Below, piece by piece: positions 33,863-43,728 of a DNA stretch of 64,000 nucleotides. The notes under the pieces are model-generated. The model did not search any database, was not told the origin of the DNA, and saw nothing but the letters and a program-made list of their open reading frames with translations. The translations under genes and the position numbers were made by a program. The stretch is from Clostridia bacterium (GTDB lineage Bacteria > Bacillota > Clostridia > Oscillospirales > Acutalibacteraceae): assembly GCA_017461235.1 (NCBI GenBank), contig JAFTYU010000016.1, forward strand, positions 53,290 to 117,289. The letters run 5' to 3'. How positions within the stretch are numbered: the stretch's first letter is position 1; the number at the start of each line of letters is the position of its first letter.

Positions 33863-33891
33863 TTGATTAAAATAATAATATGTGCTATTAT
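33863..33891 (+). promoter_or_regulatory. Promoter for the SGNH hydrolase/mosaic esterase pair
   Basis: TTGATT (33863-33868), 17-base spacer, TATTAT (33886-33891). Confidence 0.55.
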
Positions 33892-33917
33892 TAAAATCGG
33901 TTTAAAGGGGTGTTGAT

Positions 33918-35102
33918 ATGAGTGAAAAATGGGTGCAGGCATGGGGACAGGCACATTCTGCATTTTCATTCTTTTATTATCCGTCCTGCAAAAAAACATA
34001 CAGAATGGTAATAAAAGCTCCTGTTTCAGGTAAAAAGCTTCGACTTGAGCTTTCCAACGAATGTGCAAAAAATGATGTGATAATAGGCTCAGTGACAGTC
34101 GCAAGGTGCGACGAAAACGGCAGTTTTACAGATGATAATAAAAGCGTAACCTTTAACGGCAAAAGAGCTTTTTGCATAAAACAAGGTGAAGTTCTTAAGA
34201 CAGATGATGTTGATATTTCAATTAGTGCCGGTGAGTATTTTTGTGTGAGCATTTACGTTGAAAAGGGTGCTCTCAGAAGCGGCAACCTTATAGATAACGT
34301 TGAACTTATAACCGTAAAAGGAAATGCCGCTACACAGAAAACAATCGAAAACCAGAGAAGAATAAGGGATTCCGTACGTGAATTTGCATCAAAGGTTTTG
34401 AGAATGTATTTCCATAAACCCATACCGTTATTTCAGTCAGTAGAGTTACTCAATGATGAAGGAGCTTCGTCCATCATCGTTTACGGCGACTCTATAAGTC
34501 AGCAGGGCTATTGGACAAATATGTTCTCTGAAAGAGTTTATGATGAATTTCCCGGGATGTATTCCGTTATTAATAAATCCATAATGGGTAACAGACTTCT
34601 TTTTGATTATAGCGAAAGATTCTTTTGCAAAGGACTTTTCGGTGTAAGCGGAATGAACCGTATGCAAAGGGATATTCTCAACTATTCCGATTGCGAATAT
34701 GTAATTTTAGCGTTGGGCACAAATGATTTTCTGCAATATAATACCATTGCTGCACCTAAGTCTGAAAAACCAACTGTGGATCAGTTTTTTGAAGGTGTGC
34801 TTGAATTTAACAAAAAGCTTAAAAAAGACGGAAAGAAATTAATTGTGTTTAATATTCTTAATTTCGGTGAGTGCATAGATTCGCGTCCCGAAAAAGAAGA
34901 AATGGTTAAAGAATTTAACCGGAAGCTTATGGAAAATAAGCATCTTTTCCACGGCGTTTATGACCAGGCAGGTCTTTGCGTAAATCCGGAAAAACCAAAT
35001 TGTACTAAAAAAGAGTATTTAGGTAAGGACTATATTCACCCCAATAAAAAAGGCGGTAGAATAGTGGCGGAGAATGTGAATTTAGATTGGTTCAGAGAAT
35101 GA
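33918..35102 (+). CDS. SGNH/GDSL-family esterase with N-terminal beta-sandwich
   Basis: A 394-residue SGNH hydrolase without a signal peptide. Residues 1-150 form a beta-rich N-terminal module (WVQAWGQAHSAF...). The catalytic domain shows all four SGNH blocks: GDSIS (nucleophile Ser), NKSIMGNRL (Gly), ALGTNDF (Asn) and DYIHPN (Asp/His). Enzymes of this type usually deacetylate polysaccharides or oligosaccharides. RBS AAAGGGG. Its stop is 11 bases before the next start, so the two are co-translated. Confidence 0.85.
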   Translation: MSEKWVQAWGQAHSAFSFFYYPSCKKTYRMVIKAPVSGKKLRLELSNECAKNDVIIGSVTVARCDENGSFTDDNKSVTFNGKRAFCIKQGEVLKTDDVDISISAGEYFCVSIYVEKGALRSGNLIDNVELITVKGNAATQKTIENQRRIRDSVREFASKVLRMYFHKPIPLFQSVELLNDEGASSIIVYGDSISQQGYWTNMFSERVYDEFPGMYSVINKSIMGNRLLFDYSERFFCKGLFGVSGMNRMQRDILNYSDCEYVILALGTNDFLQYNTIAAPKSEKPTVDQFFEGVLEFNKKLKKDGKKLIVFNILNFGECIDSRPEKEEMVKEFNRKLMENKHLFHGVYDQAGLCVNPEKPNCTKKEYLGKDYIHPNKKGGRIVAENVNLDWFRE

Positions 35103-35113
35103 GAGGTCTTTTT

Positions 35114-38100
35114 ATGAAATTTATCAGAGTGATTATGGCGATGATTGTATGCATTTCCTGTTTAGCTATGCCTGTTTATGCACAAAGCTCGGGAAATGAT
35201 ACGGGGACAGCGATACTTTCGGGTGAGACTGTTGCATATAACGCAGACGGCACTTTGACAGTTGAAACAGATGATGGTGTTCAGTACGTAGTGTTTATGG
35301 TTACAAATATTCACTATAATAACCTTGAACCCTATGTTTCGGAAATGGTTACACTTCACGGTGAAATCGATTCAACCTCGGACAGAATGTATGCCTTTGG
35401 TGTGGTAGGACCTATGTGTATTACCCAGTCAATAGAGCAGATGAATGAGGAGGTTAATACTGTTTTCGCTCTTGCGGAAAAATACAATGTTCCTGTGTTT
35501 TTTCAGATGGACGACTGTACCAACTACTCTCAGGATTTTGGTAATGGCGCAACTACGGACGAAAACGGAAGTAAGTTCTATGATGATCCGGAAATGTGTG
35601 AATGGATAGCTTTCCCTTCTGAAGGTGAAGAATGGGGCGGACAGAATTACGGCATGCTTCCCAGATGGCACTGTAACTGGAGCGGAGTTCCTTTTGCCAC
35701 ACCCGGTGGCTTTCCTTGCTACAATTCGCAAAAATATCTCGATTGGTATAAAAAACAGGTAACAGAGGGCTTTATTAAGCCGTTAATGGAGAATTACAAT
35801 CGTCTTAAGGCGGAGGGTAAGGGTTATCTGTTAGCAGGTATCAATACAGGTTGGGAAACACAGATTCCCGACTACACAAATGAAACATACGCATCCTTAC
35901 AGGAGTTTGAGAAAGCTCAATACGGTATGCACGCACTTTATAACCTTGGATACGATGCCGTTTCCTTGGAAAAAGAAGCTCAGGAGCGTATGATGAGCGT
36001 TGATGAGCTTAAAAGAGAATTGCTTTATGGCGTTCTTGCCGATTATATAGAATTCACTTGTAAGTTGTTTTATGATGCAGGTGTAGAGAAAAGTAAGATA
36101 TTTTCACATATTGTTTCTTTATCATCGACGCTCGGATATTGTACAACGGTTTTTCCGCCTACATATGTTTGCATAAACGATTATTGTACGCCGGGATGGA
36201 CTATGAGTCCGAAAACCTGTCCCTATGACCTTGATTTATTAGAAAAACAACTTGCTGAAAATGGCAGAAATGAATATGTTAATGCCGAAGGTTACGCTCA
36301 TTATGATGATGTTGCAACCTGTACAGCGTATTTTGAAGAGAGCTTGTGCGGTAACGCAAAGCTTATAACGGTTTTTGGCTATGACCAATCAACAGGTACT
36401 TACGGATACCAGAAATCAGCGGATTTCTATTTTGTCAAGGTAACGAAGTCATGGCTTGCCCGTGAAATTGGTGCGGATTATTACTGGAGCTCGCGCCCGA
36501 GCCTTGTTGATGCAAAGGATAACTGTAAGGAAAGCGGTTGTACGGGCACTTATTCGAATGGCTTTTGTACGGTGAACGGCGAACATTATGAAAAAGCTTT
36601 ATTAAATGAAAACGGTGGTTATAAAATATCTAATGCAGGTCAGCTTTATTGGTTTGCCGCTCTTGTAAATAACGGAACGACCGATGCAAAGGCAGAACTT
36701 GCGGCGGATATTATTGTTAATAACGGTGTCGTGGATGGCGCAGGTAATCTGCAGAGTGGTTCCTTCCGTTCCTGGACACCTATTGCAAGCGGAGAAACAA
36801 GTTTTATCGGTACTTATAACGGTGAAAAATTTACAGGCTCCTTCGATGGTAAAGGATATACAATAAACGGCTTGTATACAAGCACATCCGACAGATATAT
36901 AGGTTTGTTCGGATACAACAGTTCAGGTACTATAAAAAATGTCGGTGTTTTAAACTCGTATTTTGCCGGAGAAAGATATACGGGCGGTATTGCAGGACAA
37001 AATGAAGGTACAATTATAAACAGTTATTCCAATAGCGTTACAAATTGTGCCCGTTATACCGGTGGTGTTGCAGGAAACAATACCGGAACAATTTCAAACT
37101 GCTATAATGTGGGCAAAGCAACAGGTACATCAAGCAGCTCTTTCAACCCTGCCTATTATGTAGGTGCTGTAAGCGGTGCAAATAGCGGTTCGATTTCAAA
37201 CTGTTTCTACTTAAACGGTTGTGCTGTAGCCGGCAGTACCACTCAGAATGGTATAGGTGCAGGACGAAATTCGACCGCTTCAGATAAAGTCAACGTTACG
37301 ACTTCTAAAGCTGCAAGTCAGTTTTACAGCGGAGAGGTTGCATATTTATTACAAGCTGCCAATACAGTTCAGACCTGGGGTCAAAAGGGTAACGTTATTG
37401 ATACACTTCCCTGTGTTTCCGGCAGAGAATTGTATGCGGTTGCTAAATATACATCCGATAGCGGATATTCAATAGCAAGTCTCGGTGATGTGAATGATGA
37501 TACTTTAGTTGATGAAAATGATTATCAGATATTTGTTAATGTAGCATTAAGCGACGAAAACACCGTTGACGATATTTCTGACAGAACAGCCTTTTTACGA
37601 GGGGATATTAACGGTGACTGGATTGTTGATGTTCTTGATGCGTACTTGGTTTACAGAATGTATTTTGACCAATATTCTGTTCCCATATATTTATCAGGGG
37701 ACTTTGACGGTGACGGTGTATGTACCGATTCGGATACTGAAAAAATAAAGGAAACAATAACCAATAAATATTTTGTGGGTAAGGGACCGTTGTACTCCTG
37801 CGATTTTAATGGTGACGGCTATCTTGATGATTGGGATCTGGAGTACGCTTACAGTGTTTCTGCAGAAGATAACTATGTGTATTTCAACACAAAATACGGT
37901 AAACATGAAAGGCACACCTTTGATTTATACATACCTAAGGATAAAAAGGTTGTAGGTATGGTTCTTATGATTCACGGCGGTGCCTGGTTGGGCGGCAGCA
38001 AGGAAGGTTACAGAGGAATGCTCGAGGATTTTGCCGCTAAGGGTTATGCTGCGGCTGCGGTCAATTATCGTTATATCAGTGATGATGTTAACCTTGATGA

Positions 38101-38695
38101 TATTATGGATGATATTGAACAGGCAGTAGCTCTTATGAAGGAAATTGCAGATTCACACGGTGTTGAAATTTCAGGTTTCCTTTCTACGGGCGGCTCCGCA
38201 GGCGGACATCTTGCACTTCATTATGCTTATTCCCGTGCGGATTCTTCAGCAATACCGCCGAAGGCAGTAGTCAGTGATTGCGGTCCTACGGATTTGTCGG
38301 ATGAATATTATTACTATAATGAGGATTTGCAGAAAAACAATGGCCTTGGTGATCAGGAATATGTTGCTCAGATTCTTGGTTGGGCATGCGGCTACAAGCA
38401 TACGTACGCCACAAGAGCCGACGCAAAGGAAGCATTGAAGTTCGTTTCGCCGATATATTATGTGAATGAAAATACTGTTCCCACAGTAATAAATCACGGT
38501 ATGGTTGACGATATAGTGCCATACAGAAACGCGGTTGCATTAGATGCAAAATTGACTGAGTACGGAATTGAACACATGCTTAACTCTTATCCCAATTCGG
38601 GTCATGGTCTTGATGCGGATCCGGAGAATATGGCATATGCCCAAGAGTTATTACAAGAGTATGTTGTTAAATATCTGGATTCGGTAGATAGGTAA
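35114..38695 (+). CDS. Secreted mosaic protein: hydrolase-like domain, GLUG repeats, tandem dockerin-like loops, esterase
   Basis: A 1,193-residue exported protein. Signal peptide 1-25 (ends VYAQS). Residues about 30-480 are a hydrolase-like domain I cannot name (aromatic- and Cys-rich, with MVTNIHYNNLEPY and FFQMDDCTNYS). About 500-760 carries GLUG repeats (YTGGIAGQNEGTI, YTGGVAGNNTGTI, YVGAVSGANSGSI). About 790-920 has four calcium loops (GDVNDDTLVDEND, GDINGDWIVDVLD, GDFDGDGVCTDSD, CDFNGDGYLDDWD), equal to two dockerin-like modules. The rest is an HSL-type esterase with MIHGGAW (oxyanion hole), GGSAGGH (Ser), HGMVDDIVP (Asp) and SGHGLD (His). ATG at 35114 follows GAGAGG. Confidence 0.75.
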   Translation: MKFIRVIMAMIVCISCLAMPVYAQSSGNDTGTAILSGETVAYNADGTLTVETDDGVQYVVFMVTNIHYNNLEPYVSEMVTLHGEIDSTSDRMYAFGVVGPMCITQSIEQMNEEVNTVFALAEKYNVPVFFQMDDCTNYSQDFGNGATTDENGSKFYDDPEMCEWIAFPSEGEEWGGQNYGMLPRWHCNWSGVPFATPGGFPCYNSQKYLDWYKKQVTEGFIKPLMENYNRLKAEGKGYLLAGINTGWETQIPDYTNETYASLQEFEKAQYGMHALYNLGYDAVSLEKEAQERMMSVDELKRELLYGVLADYIEFTCKLFYDAGVEKSKIFSHIVSLSSTLGYCTTVFPPTYVCINDYCTPGWTMSPKTCPYDLDLLEKQLAENGRNEYVNAEGYAHYDDVATCTAYFEESLCGNAKLITVFGYDQSTGTYGYQKSADFYFVKVTKSWLAREIGADYYWSSRPSLVDAKDNCKESGCTGTYSNGFCTVNGEHYEKALLNENGGYKISNAGQLYWFAALVNNGTTDAKAELAADIIVNNGVVDGAGNLQSGSFRSWTPIASGETSFIGTYNGEKFTGSFDGKGYTINGLYTSTSDRYIGLFGYNSSGTIKNVGVLNSYFAGERYTGGIAGQNEGTIINSYSNSVTNCARYTGGVAGNNTGTISNCYNVGKATGTSSSSFNPAYYVGAVSGANSGSISNCFYLNGCAVAGSTTQNGIGAGRNSTASDKVNVTTSKAASQFYSGEVAYLLQAANTVQTWGQKGNVIDTLPCVSGRELYAVAKYTSDSGYSIASLGDVNDDTLVDENDYQIFVNVALSDENTVDDISDRTAFLRGDINGDWIVDVLDAYLVYRMYFDQYSVPIYLSGDFDGDGVCTDSDTEKIKETITNKYFVGKGPLYSCDFNGDGYLDDWDLEYAYSVSAEDNYVYFNTKYGKHERHTFDLYIPKDKKVVGMVLMIHGGAWLGGSKEGYRGMLEDFAAKGYAAAAVNYRYISDDVNLDDIMDDIEQAVALMKEIADSHGVEISGFLSTGGSAGGHLALHYAYSRADSSAIPPKAVVSDCGPTDLSDEYYYYNEDLQKNNGLGDQEYVAQILGWACGYKHTYATRADAKEALKFVSPIYYVNENTVPTVINHGMVDDIVPYRNAVALDAKLTEYGIEHMLNSYPNSGHGLDADPENMAYAQELLQEYVVKYLDSVDR

Positions 38696-38721
38696 CATTT
38701 GTGTTACACAAAGATTTTATA

Positions 38722-38762
38722 AAAAAAGCTGTCAACTCTTTGCGGGGTTGACAGCTTTTCTA
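38722..38762. terminator. Bidirectional terminator between the mosaic esterase and the propeller gene
   Basis: Thirteen-pair perfect stem (38724-38736 with 38747-38759) with A-run before and T-rich end. Confidence 0.88.
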
Positions 38763-38771
38763 TGTTAAAAA

Positions 38772-40946
38772 TTAATCACCTAAAAGTCCGTGATATCTGC
38801 CCATCCAGTAGGGAAGAAGATAGATGGAGGGCATTACTGCACGCACACCTTGTGAATGTGCACCGGGAAGTGTGGCGGTACGGTTTACCACTTTATTATT
38901 GATGTTTACAAATTCTTCTGCGCCTGAGTCACAAACGAACTGGTTACCGTCGTAGTTTACAAGTGCGCGTGATGAATATTCAACAGGATATTTTAACTGC
39001 GGGGGAATACCCATAGCTTCTTGTTCGGTATCCCATACAATGTCCTTTCTGTAACTGTTATAAACAGGCCAGCAGATAAGGTCAAGGTTGATTTCTGAAA
39101 GCGATTTTGCGGCTTCTTCAATATCACAATTATTGTTGGTGAGAGCACCGTAAACCATATTGAAGTAAGGTGAGCGTTCAACTCTTTCATATGCCCAATG
39201 GTGAGTAAGACCCATTTTGAAAATCTCTTTGTGAGCGTTGTTGTCGGTATATGTAATCAGGTTGTAAATGTTTGTGAAGTCAAGCTGGTCATCGATATGT
39301 GCCACGTGACCATCTTCGCATTTGTACTGAATACAGTTCATAGCGTAGTGGTGGTCGTTGATGAGCATATCAAAAACCTTGTTGTACTTTTCATCGCCTG
39401 TAACGTGGTACGTGGTTTTAAGGAAAGAGAGCATCTCAAGAGAGTTAGTTCCGCGCTCATAGTACCAGCGGTCATCATTGTTAAGAAGGTCGGGTTCCCA
39501 GTTTGCCCACGTGGTAGGAATACCGTCAACGTCACAAAGGTGGAAGTTGTTTTCGATAATGTGGTCAGTAATGGTTTTAACAACCTTCGCGATTCTTTCC
39601 TTTTCCTTCTTATCGGCAACAAGGTCGTAGTAAATACCATAAGCAAAGTAGTGACCCGTCATTTCGTCGCTTGATGTTTCGCCGAGCCATTCGCAATCGG
39701 GGTTATCTTCGCAAACGTGCCATTCTTCGCGATTGCCTTTGCCGAAGAATTCATCGTCGGTATAACGTGTTGCACGGGCTGTGAAACCGGGTTTACCTGT
39801 AATCTCGGTGAGTTTTATCATAGCATCAACGGCACGTTTCGCATTTTCTTTTGCCTTTTTGTCACCGGTTACTTTGTAGCGGAAACACTGGCTTGCACAG
39901 TAAAGACCCGTAAAAAGACCATCATTATCGGAGTTATAAAGCACACCCGACTCCATATCACCGTATTTTTTAAGTACACGGTCAACCTGATATCCTTCAT
40001 TTCTTGTAAAGTATTTTACTGCATATTCATCAAAGTGGTTTGCTTTTTCTTCAAGAGTCATATACTTTGACGTGATAATGCTGATACCGCGGGGTGTTAC
40101 TGCAGCGATAGTGCCGTTATCAGAAACGGAGATTTTTGTAACAGTGGGGTGCATAAGCCACGCACCGTATGACAAATATGAAATTTTGCCTTCAATAAGA
40201 GTAATTATACCTGTATTGGTAGCAAAATATTTTTTTCCGTCGGGAGCAAAGAACATATCATTGAAAGAACCATCGGGAACGGAGTAAAAGTCATTGCCGT
40301 TGAACCAATAGTTTTTGCCGTCATAAATGTTAAGTCCGTTATCGGAGCCTACCCATAAATGACCGAGTCCGTCAATGGCGATGCAATTGATTTTCTGGCT
40401 TGAAACACCTGTAACATTGGGGAGAAGCTCTGCCCAATGACGGCGTTTACCCTTAAGGGACATAAGACCTTCAACAGTTGAACCGACGTAAACTGTTTCT
40501 GCATATCTTGCCTTGTTATCGTGGGCGGCAAGACAGACGGTGGACTCCGGAAGCTCGACGATTTTTTCGAATCCGTCATCTTTAAGAAGATAAAGGTTGT
40601 CTTCGGTGATGAGCCAGAAGGAGCCGTCGAGAGCAATCGAAATATCTACAACGGGCGCATCGAAATCGGCAATCTTTTTGACCTTGCCCTTTTTGATTTC
40701 TGTAAGAGCATTGCCGACTGCCGCATAAAGCTTTCCGTTCCTTGTGAAAAGGGCAGATGCTTTGACAGAAGATTTTTTGATTTTGCCGTCGTTATATTCA
40801 ACAAGGCTGTCACCCGTGGCAATGTAAAGGGTTTCGCCTTCAAAAGCGACAGATTTTACATTATCAATGTCGATACCGTTTTCGGCAGTAAGGAACTTTT
40901 TGTCGTACTGAACAAATTGTCCGAAATGAAGTGATGGTTTTTTCAT
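38772..40946 (-). CDS. Beta-propeller plus alpha-helical-barrel protein, unknown function
   Basis: A 724-residue protein without signal peptide or membrane segment. Residues 1-310 are propeller repeats of the two-component-regulator type, such as IDGLGHLWVGSDNGLNIYDGKNYW. Residues about 320-724 are predominantly helical and resemble (alpha/alpha)6 toroids found in glycoside hydrolases and lyases (YYERGTNSLEMLSF, HHWAYERVERSPYFNMVYGAL). I know no characterised enzyme of this architecture. Last gene of the GH95 operon, 33 bases after the CapA-like gene, so a role in the same glycan pathway is inferred. Confidence 0.65.
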   Translation of the reverse strand: MKKPSLHFGQFVQYDKKFLTAENGIDIDNVKSVAFEGETLYIATGDSLVEYNDGKIKKSSVKASALFTRNGKLYAAVGNALTEIKKGKVKKIADFDAPVVDISIALDGSFWLITEDNLYLLKDDGFEKIVELPESTVCLAAHDNKARYAETVYVGSTVEGLMSLKGKRRHWAELLPNVTGVSSQKINCIAIDGLGHLWVGSDNGLNIYDGKNYWFNGNDFYSVPDGSFNDMFFAPDGKKYFATNTGIITLIEGKISYLSYGAWLMHPTVTKISVSDNGTIAAVTPRGISIITSKYMTLEEKANHFDEYAVKYFTRNEGYQVDRVLKKYGDMESGVLYNSDNDGLFTGLYCASQCFRYKVTGDKKAKENAKRAVDAMIKLTEITGKPGFTARATRYTDDEFFGKGNREEWHVCEDNPDCEWLGETSSDEMTGHYFAYGIYYDLVADKKEKERIAKVVKTITDHIIENNFHLCDVDGIPTTWANWEPDLLNNDDRWYYERGTNSLEMLSFLKTTYHVTGDEKYNKVFDMLINDHHYAMNCIQYKCEDGHVAHIDDQLDFTNIYNLITYTDNNAHKEIFKMGLTHHWAYERVERSPYFNMVYGALTNNNCDIEEAAKSLSEINLDLICWPVYNSYRKDIVWDTEQEAMGIPPQLKYPVEYSSRALVNYDGNQFVCDSGAEEFVNINNKVVNRTATLPGAHSQGVRAVMPSIYLLPYWMGRYHGLLGD

Positions 40947-40979
40947 AACTACTCCTTTATTTTTAATTATTTTTTGGGA

Positions 40980-42143
40980 TTACATCTGTTTTAAAATGTA
41001 ATCCTTAACATTTTCAAGCTTGCTTTGTTTCCATTTGCCCTCATCTGCCTTTCGGGCTAAGGGACAAAGTATGAAAAAGTCGAGAGTTTCACCGGGTACG
41101 CGTCCTGTGCGAAGCGGTTCCGCAAAATGCTCTTCCCACTTTTCTTCCGTGGCGTTTTTGAATTCTTCGGGTTTCAGGTACGCCATTTGCCGTTTTGTTG
41201 CGGCAATGTGCATTTTTGCTGAAAGCGGAGATAAAAGATTAAATTCTTTCTCTCCCACATCAACGAAAATCGGTGGCAGGTCGTATTTTATTATATGCTC
41301 TGTGCCACGTTGGATTTTCAGACCCATAGGCTCATAGGTAAACTCGTTTTCGGTAAAATTCAGTTTAACTATTATACCAAATTCCGTGTTGTATTGTGAA
41401 CGTTGGTAATCAGTATCGAAAATAAAATTACCGAGAGAATAAAAGATTATTTTATCACCTACGGTTTCATAGTTCATAGGTACATGTGGGTGATGACCTA
41501 TAACTATATCCGCACCCATTTCAAGGTATTTGTGATAACGTTCCCGAGTGTATGGTGAAGGGAGCGGAGTGAATTCTTCGCCTGCGTGGGCAACCACAAT
41601 ACACCAACGGCATTTTGATTTAATATCATCAATGGTCCTTTGTATTGCGTCAAGGTCACTCCAGCTGTAACAACCGGGTTTGTCAACGTCTGCTTTGCGA
41701 CAGGCTCGCTGATAGCCTACGCCGAACATACCGATTCCGCCTGCTTCATTTAAGATAACAGGTTGTCGTGCTTGGTCGATGTTCATTCCTGCACCGATTG
41801 TCTGAACGCCGTTTTCTTCGGCAATTTTCAGCGTGCTTGAGATACCGTAGGGACCGGCATCCATAATATGATTATTGCAGATGTTCCATATATCTGCCTT
41901 CATATTATTTAATACCTTTACGGCGGCAGGGTCAATGGTGTGCAGAAGTTGTGCTGTGCCGCTTTGGATGGTGTTCTGTTCTGCTTCGGCGACAGGGCCT
42001 TCAACATTGGGTATTACGTGGTCGGCAGAATGGAGAAAATCAAGGATTTCAGAGGATAAAAGATCTTCATCGTCCCATTTTTTATACATATATCGGTCAA
42101 AACCGATGTCACCGGTGAAGACTAAAGATGTTTTGTTTTTCAT
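40980..42143 (-). CDS. CapA-family (poly-gamma-glutamate type) metallophosphoesterase-like protein
   Basis: A 387-residue member of the PGA_cap/CapA family with a calcineurin-like metal site: TGDIGFDRY, VEGPVAE, NICNNHIMDAG, VVAHAGEE, VIGHHPHVP and YSLGNFIFD. CapA of Bacillus acts in polyglutamate export and is membrane anchored; this one has no signal or anchor and is inside a glycan-degradation operon, so a different, cytoplasmic substrate is likely. Family assignment strong, function open. Confidence 0.8.
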   Translation of the reverse strand: MKNKTSLVFTGDIGFDRYMYKKWDDEDLLSSEILDFLHSADHVIPNVEGPVAEAEQNTIQSGTAQLLHTIDPAAVKVLNNMKADIWNICNNHIMDAGPYGISSTLKIAEENGVQTIGAGMNIDQARQPVILNEAGGIGMFGVGYQRACRKADVDKPGCYSWSDLDAIQRTIDDIKSKCRWCIVVAHAGEEFTPLPSPYTRERYHKYLEMGADIVIGHHPHVPMNYETVGDKIIFYSLGNFIFDTDYQRSQYNTEFGIIVKLNFTENEFTYEPMGLKIQRGTEHIIKYDLPPIFVDVGEKEFNLLSPLSAKMHIAATKRQMAYLKPEEFKNATEEKWEEHFAEPLRTGRVPGETLDFFILCPLARKADEGKWKQSKLENVKDYILKQM

Positions 42144-42171
42144 AATTAAATCCTTTCAGGTGGCAAAACAA

Positions 42172-42555
42172 TTATGTATTAAGTTTAAATCCGTATAGTT
42201 CGCCGTTAACAACAGAAAGTTTTCCTTCTTGTCCGATTTCAAATCCGTCATAACATTCTTTAGGAACTGCCAGGTTAAAAATGTTCCCGTCAATTTCCTG
42301 AAAAGTAATAAAAAATTCCTCAATGGCTTTGGGTTGCTTTACACCTACAACCTTTGTGCCGCAATATTGGTCGATAACTTTTACGGTTTTAACAATCGGT
42401 TCTGTTTGTGGTTCGTCAATATCAGCTTCTTGGGGCGGATTGTTTTTTAATTCTTTTCGTTGCTTTTTAGTGATTTTAAAAATCCAGATGGCTAAGGTGA
42501 TTATGAAAATAAAAATCAATAAGAAAGCAGCAAGCAGTAAATATTCTTCAATCAT
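42172..42555 (-). CDS. DUF2500-like membrane-anchored protein
   Basis: A 127-residue protein with one N-terminal membrane segment (about residues 6-28), an acidic/Pro linker and a C-terminal beta domain, VVGVKQPKAIEEFFITFQEIDGNIFNLAVP then GQEGKLSVVNG, in the pattern of DUF2500 proteins. ATG at 42555 is chosen over upstream ATG at 42618 because GAGAGG is correctly spaced and it lies 13 bases after the upstream stop. Unknown function; part of the GH95 operon. Confidence 0.65.
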   Translation of the reverse strand: MIEEYLLLAAFLLIFIFIITLAIWIFKITKKQRKELKNNPPQEADIDEPQTEPIVKTVKVIDQYCGTKVVGVKQPKAIEEFFITFQEIDGNIFNLAVPKECYDGFEIGQEGKLSVVNGELYGFKLNT

Positions 42556-42568
42556 AAAAACCTCTCGT

Positions 42569-43714
42569 TTATTTCTCTGAAAGAAGTTTGTACAACGTGG
42601 GTTCAACGTTAAACTCATTCATTGCCGCCTTTACTTCGTTTAATGCCTTTTCTTTCGCTGTATTAGTTTGCGAATCCTTTAAAACGGCGCGTATAAGTAT
42701 ATTTTTGGGTGTGTGAGCGAAGTCGATAAACTCTAATAACTGAGTTTTGTAACCGCAGTATTCAAGAAGATTTGCGCGGATTGAATCTGTAAGAAGCGCA
42801 GAAAAACGTTCCTGAATAATGCCGTATCGGGTGAGAATCGAAAGATTATCGGTTTCAATCTGCTTGTTTAATTCGTGTTGACAGCAAGGCACCGAAAAAA
42901 TCATCTTTGCACCCCAGTTTATGGCGTTGTAAAGCGCAAAATCCGTTGCGGTGTCGCAAGCGTGCAGAGTGATTACCATATCCACGGGGAAGGGACTTTT
43001 ATAACCGTTGATATCACCTAACTCAAAATGAAGGTTTTTGTAGCCGTATTTTTGTGCGGCATTGTTGCATTTTTCTATTACATCTTTCTTTAAATCAAGG
43101 CCGATTATACGGGCATCGATGCCTTTGATTTCGGTAAGGTAGTAGTAAACTATAAAGGTAAGATACGATTTACCGCAACCAAAGTCGATTATGTTGAGTT
43201 TTTTATAATCCTTCTGTTTTACGGAATCATCGATTATTTCAATGAGACGGTTAATCTGTTTGTACTTATCGTACATAGCATTTATAACTTTACCGTCTTT
43301 AGTAAAAATGCCCATATCAACAAGGGGCTCTATGGCTTTGCCTTCGGTTAGAATATATTGTTTTTGCCTGTTGTGTTCAACGTTGACAGACTGATTTTGA
43401 GTATTGGTTCTGGCTTTGTAAAAAACCTTGCCTTTTTTTGATACCATCACCGAAAACTCTTTTTCAGAAGACCATGCGTTGAATTGAAGATATCCGTCGT
43501 TGATAATGCCGCAACAGCGTTCGCCGATTTTATCAAAGGCTACATTTTCGTGAAAAACCTGTTTTTCCGTATATTTTGAAATCTGATAAAAGTCATTTTT
43601 TAAATCCAAAGTGATTTTTTTGAAGGGCGCATTTTTATCGGACGGTTTACTGATAACCCCTTTGAGTACCTTGGATTCAAAAATTTTTAAAATATAATCA
43701 TTAATTTCCGGCAT
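42569..43714 (-). CDS. SAM-dependent methyltransferase, METTL25/class I type
   Basis: A 381-residue class I methyltransferase. Residues 1-165 are an N-terminal domain of unknown role. Motif I is IIDFGCGKSYLTF (about residue 178), motif II has IIGLDLKKDVIEKC, and motif IV/V includes ITLHACDTATDFAL and IFSVPCCQHEL. The paired ACDTATD and PCCQHE segments are typical of the Methyltransf_25/METTL25 group. The substrate (RNA or small molecule) cannot be told. It sits second in the GH95 operon, 14 bases after the fucosidase gene, an unexpected partner. Confidence 0.8.
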   Translation of the reverse strand: MPEINDYILKIFESKVLKGVISKPSDKNAPFKKITLDLKNDFYQISKYTEKQVFHENVAFDKIGERCCGIINDGYLQFNAWSSEKEFSVMVSKKGKVFYKARTNTQNQSVNVEHNRQKQYILTEGKAIEPLVDMGIFTKDGKVINAMYDKYKQINRLIEIIDDSVKQKDYKKLNIIDFGCGKSYLTFIVYYYLTEIKGIDARIIGLDLKKDVIEKCNNAAQKYGYKNLHFELGDINGYKSPFPVDMVITLHACDTATDFALYNAINWGAKMIFSVPCCQHELNKQIETDNLSILTRYGIIQERFSALLTDSIRANLLEYCGYKTQLLEFIDFAHTPKNILIRAVLKDSQTNTAKEKALNEVKAAMNEFNVEPTLYKLLSEK

Positions 43715-43728
43715 ACTGTATCTCCGAA

